Shown here in pieces: positions 17,326 through 26,464 of a DNA stretch of 64,000 nt (position 1 is its first letter; each line of letters opens with the position of its first letter). The notes below the pieces were generated by a model. It had not been told where the DNA came from. It saw only the letters and a list, made by a program, of their open reading frames with translations, and ran no database searches. The stretch comes from Bryobacteraceae bacterium. Lineage in GTDB: Bacteria; Acidobacteriota; Terriglobia; Bryobacterales; Bryobacteraceae. Position numbers and translations under genes: made by a program. The stretch covers positions 1 through 64,000 of the forward strand of contig JAHCHE010000010.1 of assembly GCA_026129905.1 (NCBI GenBank), in the 5' to 3' direction.

Positions 17326-19344
17326 CTACTTGAAATAGATTTGCACCACGTTGCTCGACAGCAGATCCCCGCGCGAACTCCTGCCGTTCAGAACAATCCC
17401 ATATGTTCGTGGCAGGTTGGAGAAATTCGGTGGCAGCAGCACGTTCGTTTGGAACACGCCGTTGATGATGCCCGGAGCGGTTCCGACATAAAGGATGGCG
17501 AGCGGAGTCTGATTCGTGTTGAGCGCCTCAAACTTGTTGAGGTCGGGATCCAGCATCGATGGCGTATCGGGTATCTCCCCGTCGGTCATTCCAAACGGCC
17601 AACGAGCACCCGTTCCGAACAGCGATATCACAGAGCCGCCGGGCGCGGGGTTGGACTGAGAGTTCACCGTCCCGTCCTGATTGAGCGCAGCCGCATGGAC
17701 GCCATCCACGGTGAAGATTCCGATGGATGGGCTGTTCTCCACCTGCACGGACAGATTTCCCGGTAAGACCGTTACGGAGATCTGCCCGTACTCCGGCGTT
17801 TCGAACGGCGTCTGCAAATTGATCTGGTTCGGTCCGGCATACAGTATCGGCGCGGGACGTCCGTTCACCTGCACTTGAAAGCCCTGCTCCGCAAAAGGCA
17901 GATTGAAGCCGTACAACGTAAGGAGGGCCCCCGGACAGATGCCGGTATTCACGGCAAAGGAGGCCGCGTTCGCGAACGCCACCACCGCCGGTGCGCCTTG
18001 GCCATAATAGTCGTTCGGCACGGTTAATAGCGCCCCGCCCATGCCGAGCAACATCAGACGGCCGTTGGAATCGAACGCCGGTGGAGCGTTGATCGCGCCA
18101 TGAGGGAGCCGGAGGACAGGCTGAACCGGCGAACCCGACGGATCGACCTTCAGAATGAAGTCGGTCCCGGGATTGGGCGCCCCCGATGCAAGGGGAAAGT
18201 CGGAAGATGCGCTTGTACCCGCCAGATAGAGATTGCCCTGCTTGTCCGGAGAGATCCCGATGGCATTTGCATCCTCCGATTCTGCGAGGACCTTCCGCCC
18301 GGTGAATCCAGACCCATCCGCCTTCACGCTGTCGGTAAACAGAACCGGCGTGCCGTATACGAGCGGGGAACCGGGAGGAGAGGCTTTGACCGGAACCGAT
18401 TGGCCAAACAGGTGCACTTCTCCCGTTGCGTCGAGCGTAGGCAGTAGTGTGTTTGCAGTCGTCGTCAGATTCCACAGCAGCCTGGATCCGTCCGGGGCGA
18501 CGCGGCAGACGTATGCCCACGCTGGAGAAATGAAGCCGTATGGAAAATGGTAGATGCTGCCCAACCCGCCGGCCATCGTGACTGCGCCGCTGTCATCGAC
18601 AACCATGGCGCTTACCGTAGCGGACCACTGGCTCCGGCCGATACAACTGCTATTGCTGCCGGTGCAGCCGCCGCCCGTCGTGACGGTGGTGCTGTAGGCC
18701 AGCGTTCCCGCCGGGGTGATCTTGGCGAGAAATGAGCAGGAGGCCCTATCCCCGGATTGCTCGAAAAAAACACGGCAGCCGTTAAACCCGCCACGAGCGG
18801 GGAAGTCTCTGTCCGCGGTCTCCCCGCCGACATAGACGTTCCCTGCGTTGTCAATCGCGAGAGCGGTGGCGACCGAGCCTCGGATGAGAGGATCCGGTTG
18901 GGGAGTTTGGGCTCCAAGGTATGTGGAGAACAGCAGTTTCTGTCCGGTTGGATCCAGTTTCGCCACGAAGGCGGTTATTCGGTAGGCGACCTTCGTGGCG
19001 ATGATGGGATTCACCAGCTTGAAATCTTCCGAATCCGTCGAGCCGGCAATCCAGATATTGCCTTCGGGGTCGAGGGCTGCAGCCCGCGGAATCGTACTGC
19101 CGCCACCCGCGAACGAGGGCTGCGTAATGCCGGGCTGACCGCCTAGCAGCGTCAGTACCATGTCTGAGGAACCTGTCTGGGCGCCACGCGGCGCGGACCC
19201 TACCAAAAGCCGGCTTCCATTTCGTAATTGGAGGACGCTGCGGTAAATAGCCGTCTGCAAACCGAATTCGAGTTGCACTTGCGCATCGGCAAGCGGCGGG
19301 AGAGCTATACAGCAAAGACAAAAGGCAAACACGCGCCGGCGCAT
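17326..19344 (-). CDS. Secreted beta-propeller protein with Solibacter-type TIGR03437 C-terminal domain
   Basis: A 672-aa exported protein: signal peptide MRRRVFAFCLCCIALPPLADA, SBBP/propeller-like repeats to about residue 430 (AALDPEGNIWIAGSTDSEDF, LAIDNAGNVYVGGETADRDFP, GISPDKQGNLYLAGTSASSDFP), then a C-terminal region with CPGALLTLYGFNLP, APILYAGPNQINLQTPF and GGSVISLFGTG, the pattern of the paralogous TIGR03437 domain known mainly from Solibacter. Function unknown; likely cell-surface or secreted. The ATG at 19344 is 10 nt past the stop of the CehA-like gene and is preceded by GGCGGA, so it belongs to that operon. A longer frame to 19443 would overlap the upstream gene and is rejected. 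Confidence 0.85.
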   Translation of the reverse strand: MRRRVFAFCLCCIALPPLADAQVQLEFGLQTAIYRSVLQLRNGSRLLVGSAPRGAQTGSSDMVLTLLGGQPGITQPSFAGGGSTIPRAAALDPEGNIWIAGSTDSEDFKLVNPIIATKVAYRITAFVAKLDPTGQKLLFSTYLGAQTPQPDPLIRGSVATALAIDNAGNVYVGGETADRDFPARGGFNGCRVFFEQSGDRASCSFLAKITPAGTLAYSTTVTTGGGCTGSNSSCIGRSQWSATVSAMVVDDSGAVTMAGGLGSIYHFPYGFISPAWAYVCRVAPDGSRLLWNLTTTANTLLPTLDATGEVHLFGQSVPVKASPPGSPLVYGTPVLFTDSVKADGSGFTGRKVLAESEDANAIGISPDKQGNLYLAGTSASSDFPLASGAPNPGTDFILKVDPSGSPVQPVLRLPHGAINAPPAFDSNGRLMLLGMGGALLTVPNDYYGQGAPAVVAFANAASFAVNTGICPGALLTLYGFNLPFAEQGFQVQVNGRPAPILYAGPNQINLQTPFETPEYGQISVTVLPGNLSVQVENSPSIGIFTVDGVHAAALNQDGTVNSQSNPAPGGSVISLFGTGARWPFGMTDGEIPDTPSMLDPDLNKFEALNTNQTPLAILYVGTAPGIINGVFQTNVLLPPNFSNLPRTYGIVLNGRSSRGDLLSSNVVQIYFK

Positions 19345-19354
19345 CGACGTCCGC

Positions 19355-20872
19355 CTATTTCCCCTCCACCGCCAGCGACGCGTACACCCCGCGCGCCTTG
19401 CCGAAGAAGTCGAGCATGGCCTTCTTCTGCGCCGCGTTCTCAAAACCCGGCTCCTGCTGGTAGAAGCGCAGCTCGCGGTCGATCCAGTCGAGGAAGAATC
19501 GCGCGTCCTCCGGCACGATGCCCCTGTCGCCTCCCGCCTTCACCCACACCGGACTCGTCTGCGCGAAGCGGATGGTCGCGCCGGGTTTCTCCATCGCCCG
19601 CGCCGCGATCCACCCGCTCTCCTTCACCGGAAGCTCGAACACGGCGTTAAGCTGCCGCGCGCCCCGGTCGCCGCGCAGGGTCCTCACCACCCGTCCCTTG
19701 TACACGACATCCAGCCGGTCCAGCGCTCCCAGCGACCGCGCGTCCGCGGAGACCTTCACCGTCCCGCCGCCGGCCGGCAGATCGATCTCGTCGCCCGGAA
19801 TCTTCCCGTCCACCGTGAACGAAACGATCGGCCCGTTGGTCGCGAAGCTCCTCCCGCGCTTCAGCGCGCGGAAAAAAGCGTCGTAGGAGAACGGCTCGTC
19901 CAGCTTCACGTACACCCGGTTGTACCCGAGCGGCGCCGCCTTCACCCCCGAGGCGCTGCCGCCCGAGACCGCGATCCGAAACCCGCAGTTCAGGAACTTG
20001 TAGTAGACGTCCATCGCCCACAGCGGCATTCCAGCGACGGTATTGAACTCCGGCCGGTACTTCGGCGACATCCCCCACGGGTCCGTCTCCAGTTCCACCC
20101 CGTGCCGGTTGAAGTGGTTGTGCACGATGCCCGCGAAGTCCACGAGCCCGAGCGCCGCCAGCGCCGGCGCGTCCCGCCACAGAATCTTCTCCGCGTCCAC
20201 ATATCCGCCTTGCCGCCGGGCCAGGTCGGCGAACCGGTCGTTCGGCGGATACAGCCAGTTGCCCTCGAACGGGATGACTTTTCTCAACCCGAGCAGGTCC
20301 ACCGCGCCCGGCCCCTGCTTCAGTCGTTCGATTTCCTTATCCAGCACGCTGAAGACGTGCATCGCGTCCACCCGGCGAATCGTCTCGTCCGTCGCCGGAG
20401 GAGTCGAGATCGGCTTGCCCTCCCAGATCCAGTCGGTCAGCGTGGGCGCCAGGTTCAGGTCCTCAGCCGGCAGAAGCTGAGGCATCTCCTCCACCTTGCG
20501 GTGGTTGTGAAGATCCGCCGAATACCAGCCTTGTTCGTTCATCGCAACCCAGCGCTCCAGCCTCACCTCCAGCTTCGCCGGCCCGTCGTCGCCGATGCGC
20601 ACGGGATGCGTTTGAGGGCGGTATTCCAGACCTCGCTCCACCGTCAGCGAATATTCCCCCGCCGGCAGCGCGACCTCGAACCGCCCGTCCGTGATGAAAT
20701 GGCGCTCCTTGTTCTTCTCGTACCGGATCGCGCCCGGCGGAGCGTGAAATCCGCCGCTCGAGTCCGTGAGGTACGCGCGTGCGGGAACCACTTCGCCCGT
20801 CTTCCGATCGCGAACCTCTACCGACAGACTTCCCGCCAGCCACAGCGCCAGCAGAACAGGAGCGCCGCTCAT
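19355..20872 (-). CDS. CehA/McbA-family exported metallohydrolase
   Basis: A 505-aa protein with a short signal peptide, an N-terminal beta-sandwich resembling a carboxypeptidase-regulatory fold (VEVRDRKTGEVVPARAYLTD) to about residue 110, then a PHP-like domain starting GWYSADLHNHRK near 117, where the HxH metal ligands are HNH in a DLHNH setting. Later parts include FAGIVHNHFNRHG, GFRIAVSGGSASG and RGRSFATNGPIVSF, typical of this family. Members hydrolyse varied esters or carbamates; substrate unknown. The ATG at 20872 is one base past the stop of the DUF5107 gene, so translation is coupled. Its last 355 bp are duplicated at 16938-17289. Confidence 0.82.
   Translation of the reverse strand: MSGAPVLLALWLAGSLSVEVRDRKTGEVVPARAYLTDSSGGFHAPPGAIRYEKNKERHFITDGRFEVALPAGEYSLTVERGLEYRPQTHPVRIGDDGPAKLEVRLERWVAMNEQGWYSADLHNHRKVEEMPQLLPAEDLNLAPTLTDWIWEGKPISTPPATDETIRRVDAMHVFSVLDKEIERLKQGPGAVDLLGLRKVIPFEGNWLYPPNDRFADLARRQGGYVDAEKILWRDAPALAALGLVDFAGIVHNHFNRHGVELETDPWGMSPKYRPEFNTVAGMPLWAMDVYYKFLNCGFRIAVSGGSASGVKAAPLGYNRVYVKLDEPFSYDAFFRALKRGRSFATNGPIVSFTVDGKIPGDEIDLPAGGGTVKVSADARSLGALDRLDVVYKGRVVRTLRGDRGARQLNAVFELPVKESGWIAARAMEKPGATIRFAQTSPVWVKAGGDRGIVPEDARFFLDWIDRELRFYQQEPGFENAAQKKAMLDFFGKARGVYASLAVEGK
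19389..19743. repeat. Direct repeat (parent copy of 16938-17289)
   Basis: This coding segment is repeated about 2.45 kb away in the same orientation with one 3-bp gap and scattered substitutions. The two copies bracket the TIGR03437 gene. Confidence 0.88.
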
Positions 20873-20873
20873 C

Positions 20874-23800
20874 CTACTGGTGAGCCCCCGCGGTATCCAA
20901 TTGCGCTTCCAGTATCGCCAGCCTGGCCGCCAGTGGATTCTGCTTCACCGCCTGCTCGAGGGCCGCCCGCGCTCCCGCCTCGTCGCCCTTTTCCTTCAAC
21001 GCGAGCGACAGCAGGTATCGCCCGACGATCTCCGGCGCGCCGCGATATTCGAACTTGCCGGACGTGCGCTCCCGAGCCTCTCGCTCCAGGCTCTCGATCA
21101 GCGCCCGGCTACCTGCCTCGTCTCCCATCGATCTCTTCGCCAGCGCTTGGTAGTAGGCCCCCACATGGGCCTTGCCGTAATGCTCCGCCACAATCTTGCG
21201 GAGATAGTCGTTGGCCACGTCCGTCTTTCCCATCGCCTTGTAGACCCGCGCGAGGTCCCAGTAGACGTGCGCGCGGAAGTCCGGCGTGCGGGCGGCCACC
21301 TCCAGGTTCATGGGGTACTCGGTGGCCTGCTGATAGTGGCGCAGCGCCGTCTGGTAATCCTTGCGTTCAAAGGCGGCGTCGCCCAATTTCTGATTCACCT
21401 CCACCCACGCGTGATGGATGCCGTAGCGGCCCTCCCAGCTATGGAAATGCGTCTTGCTCAACGTTTCGTGGGTCTCCTTCAAGTCGCGCGGCGTCCCCCG
21501 CTCCAGCCGCAGGTCGAGCAACCGGCCGATCAGGTCTTCACGCGTGTTCACCACGTCCTGCCGCGCCTCGAACAGCGCTAGCCGTTCGGCCGACGACACC
21601 CCCACGGCCTGCGCAACGTCGTCCAGTTCCTGAAGCACGCGGCCGTCCTGGGGATCGATGTCCGCGGTCCTCTTATACGCGGCGTACGACGCCTTCAGGT
21701 CCTGCTTCAGGTAGCGCTCGCCGTACGCGACGTTCCGCCACGCCAGCGTCAGCTTGCCGTCGAGTTCCGCCGCCTTCTTCCACGACGCGAAGCCGTCCTC
21801 CCGCTGTCCGCTGGCATAGAGAAGATTGCCCAGGAACAGCCGCGCCTTGGCGTCGGAGGGATGCCGGCGGATGGCGGCCTCGAGCGCGTCCTTGTCCTCC
21901 AGCCGGCTAGGGTTCGTGTAGGCGGCCGGCCCCTTTCGCGCCTTCGCGTAGAGTTCCGCCGCGGCCCGCTCGTCGCCCGACAGTTCCTTGAAGTAGCCGC
22001 GCGCGTAGTTCACCAGCGGGTTCAACGCGGCGTCGTCCTTGCCCGCCGAGTAGAGCGCCAGCACGGCGTCCGCATCCTCGTACAGCCCGCCGTTCGCGTA
22101 GGAGACCGCCAGTTCCAGGTGATTCTGAACCGCATCCCGCATGTAGCCGCGCCACACCGGTTCCCACTTGTGCGTGTCTTTGCCCGCCGCTTTCAGCGCC
22201 AGCAAACGCTCGTAGCCGCCCATGAAGTGCATCGGATCCAGCTCCAGCGCCGCGTCGCCGGCCTTCAGCGCCTGCTCGGTGTTCCCCAGCAGACGCCACG
22301 CCGCGGCCTTCAGCGCCGGGATGTCGGCGAACTTGCCGTTCTGCCGTCCGGCCTCCTCCAGCTTTTCAACCGACTCCCTAAGGTTGCCCCGCCGCAGGTC
22401 GATCCGCGCCAGATTCAGATACGAAGCGGCGGCGTAATCGTAGGTGTACGTCGCGCGATAAAACTGGCTGTACGCTTCGTCGAAATTACGTAATCCGGCC
22501 TGCGCGAGTCCCCGGCCGTAATAAAGCTTCGAATTGTCGGAATCGCGCTCCAGCGCCAAGTCCAGATGCCGCAGCGCGTCGTTCCACCGGCCCTGCTTCA
22601 GCGCGAGGAACCCCATCGCCGCGTTGACCCGCGAGTCCTTCGTGTCGCGGCTGAGCGCCTCGTTGTAATACGTCAGCGCTTCGTTCGTGCGCCGGAACCG
22701 GTCCAGCCATTCGCCCGCGTGATACAGCTCGTCCAGGTTCATCTTCTTGGGATCGCCCGGATCCTTCTGTCCCGGCGGCAGGTCCACTTTCTTCGGACGC
22801 TGCTGCTGCACCTGGATGGCCGGGACGCCCCTGGAATCGAACACCTCCAGGAGCAGGTCGTAAACCGTGACCTCGTGCGCCACGGGCACTTCAACCGCGT
22901 AAGGCTTGTCGGGCGAGATCGTGACCGTCGCCTCGCTCAGCGTCTTGCCGTCGGCCGTGTTCCTGAGAACTACTTTGTAGTTGCTCGCCACGCCCGTCGA
23001 GTAGACGCCGCCGAACGCCTTGCCGTCGCGCAGGTCGGTATTGACGGCGAAGTCCTCGTTCGCATTGTGGAACCCGCGGATATCCCGCACCGGGTACCAG
23101 TAATCGTGCGTCGTCTTCACCTCGTGCGGCGCCATCCAGTGGTAGTCAGGCTGGTTGTCGCTCCAGGCGCCCGCTTGCGGCTCGAAGTACGATCCGCCGC
23201 CTTCCGAAAGAATGTCGTCCCAGATGCGGCCCGAAGGCCCCGAACCCCACGTCCACAGCTTCTTGCCCGGCATCGTGTGCACGTTGGCGAAGTGCACCGT
23301 GCCGCCCTGCGCCTTGTGATCGTACGCGCCGAACCATTCCGACGGATTGTTGAACGCGAAGAAGCTGCTGGCGTTCGGCACGTTCTTCCACCACGTCATG
23401 TCCACGCCCTCGTGCACCGGCCAGTTCCAGAACTCGTGCTTGCCGTGCCCGGTCACCATGTCGCCCGGATACTGCGCCTGCGCGTAGTCGTTGGCGTGCG
23501 TGGTGGCCGTGGCCCAGAACATGAACGAGTGACTGTGATTGGTCGGGTTGATGAACACGTAGTCCGCGCGGACGTAGCTCCGGCCCGGAAACAGCGTCAG
23601 TCCCACCAGCCACCGCATTCCGAAGATCGGCTCGCTTTCGCCCACCCACGCCGTGGCGCTGCCGTCGGCGTGCTTCACGATGCGGTGATCCACCGGCATG
23701 AACCCCGATGGGCGGTGGCCGTGCGGGAAATTCCACTCGATGCCGCCCGAGATCCACGCGCCGGTCATGCTGATCAGGCCGGGCTTGATCGTCTTCTGCC

Positions 23801-24128
23801 AGTACAGCCAGACGTAATTGTTCGTCTTGTCCAGCGCCCCGTGCAGGCGGCCGCCGATCTCCGGCAGCACCAGGACCTTGACGTACTCGTTCTCCAGGAC
23901 GACGCCGTTGTACGCTTTATCGACCTTGTTGTCGGTGAGCGTCTCGTTCAGCGTGTACGGATAAATTCGCTCGCCCGCATCGGGATAGATCGAGTGGACC
24001 TGGGCCGGACCGATCTCCCACGTCGGCATCGTGATCTTCTCTTCGTAGGCTTTCACTTCCGCGAAAGCGGCCATACCCGACAGGGCGCCAGTGAGCATAA
24101 GGACCGTAAGGATGGATTTCATTTTCAT
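20874..24128 (-). CDS. Exported DUF5107 and TPR-repeat protein
   Basis: A 1084-aa protein. The signal peptide (KSILTVLMLTGALSGMAAFA) is followed by a DUF5107-type beta-sandwich in residues about 20-420, with YVKVLVLPEIGGRLHGALDK, ISGGIEWNFPHGHRPSG, FINPTNHSHSFMFWATATTH and VEGVDMTWWKN-like stretches that resemble aldose-epimerase-like carbohydrate folds. From about 460 onward lie many TPR units (DALRHLDLALERDSDNSKLYYGRGLAQ, LEAAIRRHPSDAKARLFLGNLLY). The role is probably carbohydrate-related scaffolding or an enzyme in the periplasm; no activity is proven for this domain. Two adjacent ATGs (24128, 24122) are possible. It is the first gene of an operon with the CehA-like and TIGR03437 genes. 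Confidence 0.83.
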   Translation of the reverse strand: MKMKSILTVLMLTGALSGMAAFAEVKAYEEKITMPTWEIGPAQVHSIYPDAGERIYPYTLNETLTDNKVDKAYNGVVLENEYVKVLVLPEIGGRLHGALDKTNNYVWLYWQKTIKPGLISMTGAWISGGIEWNFPHGHRPSGFMPVDHRIVKHADGSATAWVGESEPIFGMRWLVGLTLFPGRSYVRADYVFINPTNHSHSFMFWATATTHANDYAQAQYPGDMVTGHGKHEFWNWPVHEGVDMTWWKNVPNASSFFAFNNPSEWFGAYDHKAQGGTVHFANVHTMPGKKLWTWGSGPSGRIWDDILSEGGGSYFEPQAGAWSDNQPDYHWMAPHEVKTTHDYWYPVRDIRGFHNANEDFAVNTDLRDGKAFGGVYSTGVASNYKVVLRNTADGKTLSEATVTISPDKPYAVEVPVAHEVTVYDLLLEVFDSRGVPAIQVQQQRPKKVDLPPGQKDPGDPKKMNLDELYHAGEWLDRFRRTNEALTYYNEALSRDTKDSRVNAAMGFLALKQGRWNDALRHLDLALERDSDNSKLYYGRGLAQAGLRNFDEAYSQFYRATYTYDYAAASYLNLARIDLRRGNLRESVEKLEEAGRQNGKFADIPALKAAAWRLLGNTEQALKAGDAALELDPMHFMGGYERLLALKAAGKDTHKWEPVWRGYMRDAVQNHLELAVSYANGGLYEDADAVLALYSAGKDDAALNPLVNYARGYFKELSGDERAAAELYAKARKGPAAYTNPSRLEDKDALEAAIRRHPSDAKARLFLGNLLYASGQREDGFASWKKAAELDGKLTLAWRNVAYGERYLKQDLKASYAAYKRTADIDPQDGRVLQELDDVAQAVGVSSAERLALFEARQDVVNTREDLIGRLLDLRLERGTPRDLKETHETLSKTHFHSWEGRYGIHHAWVEVNQKLGDAAFERKDYQTALRHYQQATEYPMNLEVAARTPDFRAHVYWDLARVYKAMGKTDVANDYLRKIVAEHYGKAHVGAYYQALAKRSMGDEAGSRALIESLEREARERTSGKFEYRGAPEIVGRYLLSLALKEKGDEAGARAALEQAVKQNPLAARLAILEAQLDTAGAHQ

Positions 24129-24267
24129 CTCATCTAATGAGGACTCTTTATCCACTGTAGCGCGTGGCGACGGCCCGCGCGCCCTCCGGCGTGGCGCTCT
24201 TAGGCGCTGCTAGAAAACAACAATTCCAAACTGCGTTGTGGGGCAAGTTGGCCGAAGGCAACCTGCG

Positions 24268-24506
24268 GGCCGATCGGCCATCGGCCGCGCGGCTGGCTGA
24301 ACTGGCATGGTTACTTCCTAACGGAGCCTTAAAGGTGGGGTGAACCTCCCGGTTTGCGAGCCGGTTTTCCAAGGGGCTTCCGGCGCGTTGCGGACAAGCC
24401 GGCATGAAAGCCGGCCTGCAAGCATGGATGCTCGCCCCACCTCAGACCGTCGCCACTCCTGGCGACGCCCGCCGAGATGAGTCTCGGCGCTGCAGACACG
24501 AGTGTC
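24268..24506. repeat. Intergenic multi-hairpin array
   Basis: The 400-bp gap between the EamA gene and the DUF5107 gene holds six short, near-perfect hairpins: 24268-24286 (GGCCGAT/ATCGGCC), 24398-24415 (GCCGGC/GCCGGC), 24418-24435 (GCAAGCAT/ATGCTCGC, one mismatch), 24449-24466 (GTCGCCA/TGGCGAC), 24471-24488 (GCCGAGA/TCTCGGC) and 24495-24506 (GACAC/GTGTC). The last five are spaced 20-31 bp apart. No convincing gene lies here. It could be a mosaic repetitive element or a structured leader of the downstream operon. Confidence 0.8.
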
Positions 24507-24529
24507 CGCGCCACGTCGGTCCGTTGTAC

Positions 24530-25393
24530 CTACTCCGCCAGCAGGTAGATCGCCACCAGCGCCATGGCCATCCCCGCGCCGATCACCGGGTGCGGGAGAG
24601 TGTGATAAATGGCCAGCGACAAAACCACCGTAAGCACCGGGAACAGCGACGTCATCGGCACGACGACGATCGCCTTGCCGTAGCGCACCGCGTACACATA
24701 GAACACCGCGCCCACCGCGTTCAGCGTCTGTACCGCCGCGGCCAGCCACGCTCCGCCGGCGCCCCAGTTGATCGCGGCGCCGAAATCCGTCATCGCGACG
24801 GCGAACGGCGCCAGCAGCAGCCCGCTCGCCGTCATGTAGAAAAAGATGCTCTCCGCCGGCATCGTGCGGCTGGCGAACTTCATCGCCCAACCCTGCACGC
24901 CCCACATCAGCAGCACCACGATCGTCAGCAGGAGCCACCAACTCCCCGCGCCGCCGCCCTCGTCGGCCGGGCGCCAGGAAAGCAGCGGAATCGCCACCAG
25001 CGCCAGCGCGATGCCCGACCATCCGCGCCGCCCGGCCCGCTCTCCCAGCAGCGATACCGAGAGCAGAACCGTCACCACCGGATACAGCGAGATCAACGGG
25101 AACACCACGTACGCCGGCCCGGACTGCAGCGCCTGGAACAGGAGTAGTTGCCCGCCCGCGCCGGTCAGTCCCACGGCTAGTCCCAGCAGAACGGACCTGC
25201 CGTCCCGCTTGAGCCGCCACTCCGCCAGCTTCATCACCACCGCCGCGCAGGGCGCCATCGTCAGCGCCCACACCGCGTAGCCCAGCGTCGCGGGAAAACC
25301 GGCCCTTTCCGGAATCTCGATGAAAGCGCCCCACACGCCCCAGAACAACGTGGCGAGGATGGCGAACAGGAGCCAGGGTCGGGCAGTCCGCAC
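24530..25393 (-). CDS. EamA/DMT-family transporter
   Basis: A 287-aa integral membrane protein with ten hydrophobic segments arranged as two five-helix EamA halves (first WLLFAILATLFWGVWG, second around LLTIVVLLMWGVQGWAMKF), each beginning with the WG motif typical of drug/metabolite exporters. Substrate unknown. The GTG at 25393 lies 6 nt past the stop of the aldolase gene and starts just before the first helix; the longer frame to 25555 would run through the aldolase gene and is rejected. It is probably cotranscribed with lacD. Confidence 0.8.
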   Translation of the reverse strand: MRTARPWLLFAILATLFWGVWGAFIEIPERAGFPATLGYAVWALTMAPCAAVVMKLAEWRLKRDGRSVLLGLAVGLTGAGGQLLLFQALQSGPAYVVFPLISLYPVVTVLLSVSLLGERAGRRGWSGIALALVAIPLLSWRPADEGGGAGSWWLLLTIVVLLMWGVQGWAMKFASRTMPAESIFFYMTASGLLLAPFAVAMTDFGAAINWGAGGAWLAAAVQTLNAVGAVFYVYAVRYGKAIVVVPMTSLFPVLTVVLSLAIYHTLPHPVIGAGMAMALVAIYLLAE

Positions 25394-25398
25394 GTGGT

Positions 25399-26394
25399 CT
25401 ATTGCAGCCTTTTGAACCAGGGCGTCGCCGACCGGATGGCGTTGTTGACGGCGGTGATGTTGCGCACGCCCTCGTTGGCGAGCCAGTCTTCGAGCGCCTT
25501 CACACCCTGCTTCGCGTACACCGGCATGCCGTCCTTCCAGGTCGCCCGCCCGCACAGCACCCCGGAATACTCGACGCCGGCCTCGTTCGCCATCTCCAGC
25601 GATTCGATGAACTGCCGGTTCTCGACCCCGGCGCTGAGGTAGATGAACGGTTTCCGCGTGGCCGCCGCGGCGGCCCGGTAGTGCTCGATCGCTTCCTGCT
25701 TCGAGTACGCGACGGCGCCTGCGTTCGACGCGCTTCCTTCCACAAAAGCCGCGTTCACCGGAATCTCCACCTTCAGTACATCCACGCCGTATTGGGCCTT
25801 GGAGAACTCCTCCATGCTCGCCGTCACCGCCTCGGGTTTCCGCTTCGCGAACTCGAACCCCTTTTCATCGCCCCCGTTTTCGTCGTAGGCGATCAGCTCG
25901 AGGAAGAAAGGAATCCCGTTGGCGAAACACTCCGCCCCGATGCGCTCGATAAACGCCTTCTTCACGTCGTTGATCTCGCCGCGCTCGTTCGGCGCGTAAT
26001 GCATCAGGATCTTGACCGCGTCCGCCCCCCACTCGACGATGCGATAAACCGACACGTTATCGAGCAGGTCCGGAAGCCGCCCGGGCCGCGTGTTGTCGTA
26101 GCCGCTCTTCTCGTAGGCCAGCAGCAGTCCGGTCTTCTCGTTCCGCAGCCGCGACGCCTCCAGTCCGTACTCCGGGTCCAGCAGGATCGCGCTGGCGTAG
26201 GGCGTCAACACCCGCGTCACCGCGCTCTTGAATTCCGCCATCATCTCCGGCGTCACTTCGCTCCGGTCCACGCCCTTGGCCTTGGCCAGCGGCTTTTGCA
26301 AGCTCCCGCGCTGATCCATGGCCGCGGCCGCGATCACGCCGTTCTCGGTCGAAAGCGCGTTCATGTGCGCGCGTTTGGAATCGGACAGGCTCAC
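25399..26394 (-). CDS. lacD: Tagatose 1,6-bisphosphate aldolase-like class I aldolase
   Basis: A 331-aa TIM-barrel aldolase like LacD: the N-terminal STENGVIAAAAMDQRGSLQK, DPEYGLEAS, the EWGADAVKILMHY strand, FFLELIAYDE and VDVLKVEIPVN, whose Lys208 matches the Schiff-base lysine of LacD. It should split tagatose 1,6-bisphosphate (or related ketose bisphosphates) into triose phosphates. The GTG at 26394 has a full AAAGGAGG site 5 nt upstream, and the protein then starts in register with family members. No tagatose pathway kinases are nearby, so the real sugar may differ. Confidence 0.85.
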   Translation of the reverse strand: MSLSDSKRAHMNALSTENGVIAAAAMDQRGSLQKPLAKAKGVDRSEVTPEMMAEFKSAVTRVLTPYASAILLDPEYGLEASRLRNEKTGLLLAYEKSGYDNTRPGRLPDLLDNVSVYRIVEWGADAVKILMHYAPNERGEINDVKKAFIERIGAECFANGIPFFLELIAYDENGGDEKGFEFAKRKPEAVTASMEEFSKAQYGVDVLKVEIPVNAAFVEGSASNAGAVAYSKQEAIEHYRAAAAATRKPFIYLSAGVENRQFIESLEMANEAGVEYSGVLCGRATWKDGMPVYAKQGVKALEDWLANEGVRNITAVNNAIRSATPWFKRLQ

Positions 26395-26464
26395 GCAAAC
26401 CTCCTTTCTGAGGATACCCCGCAAGCAGGGCGCCGCCGGGTCTGCTACGCTCTCTCCATTGGGG

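Noticed and set aside
24148-24405. 85-codon minus-strand frame before the DUF5107 gene
   Set aside because: Covers the hairpin array, no ribosome site, composition unlike neighbouring genes, no family resemblance.
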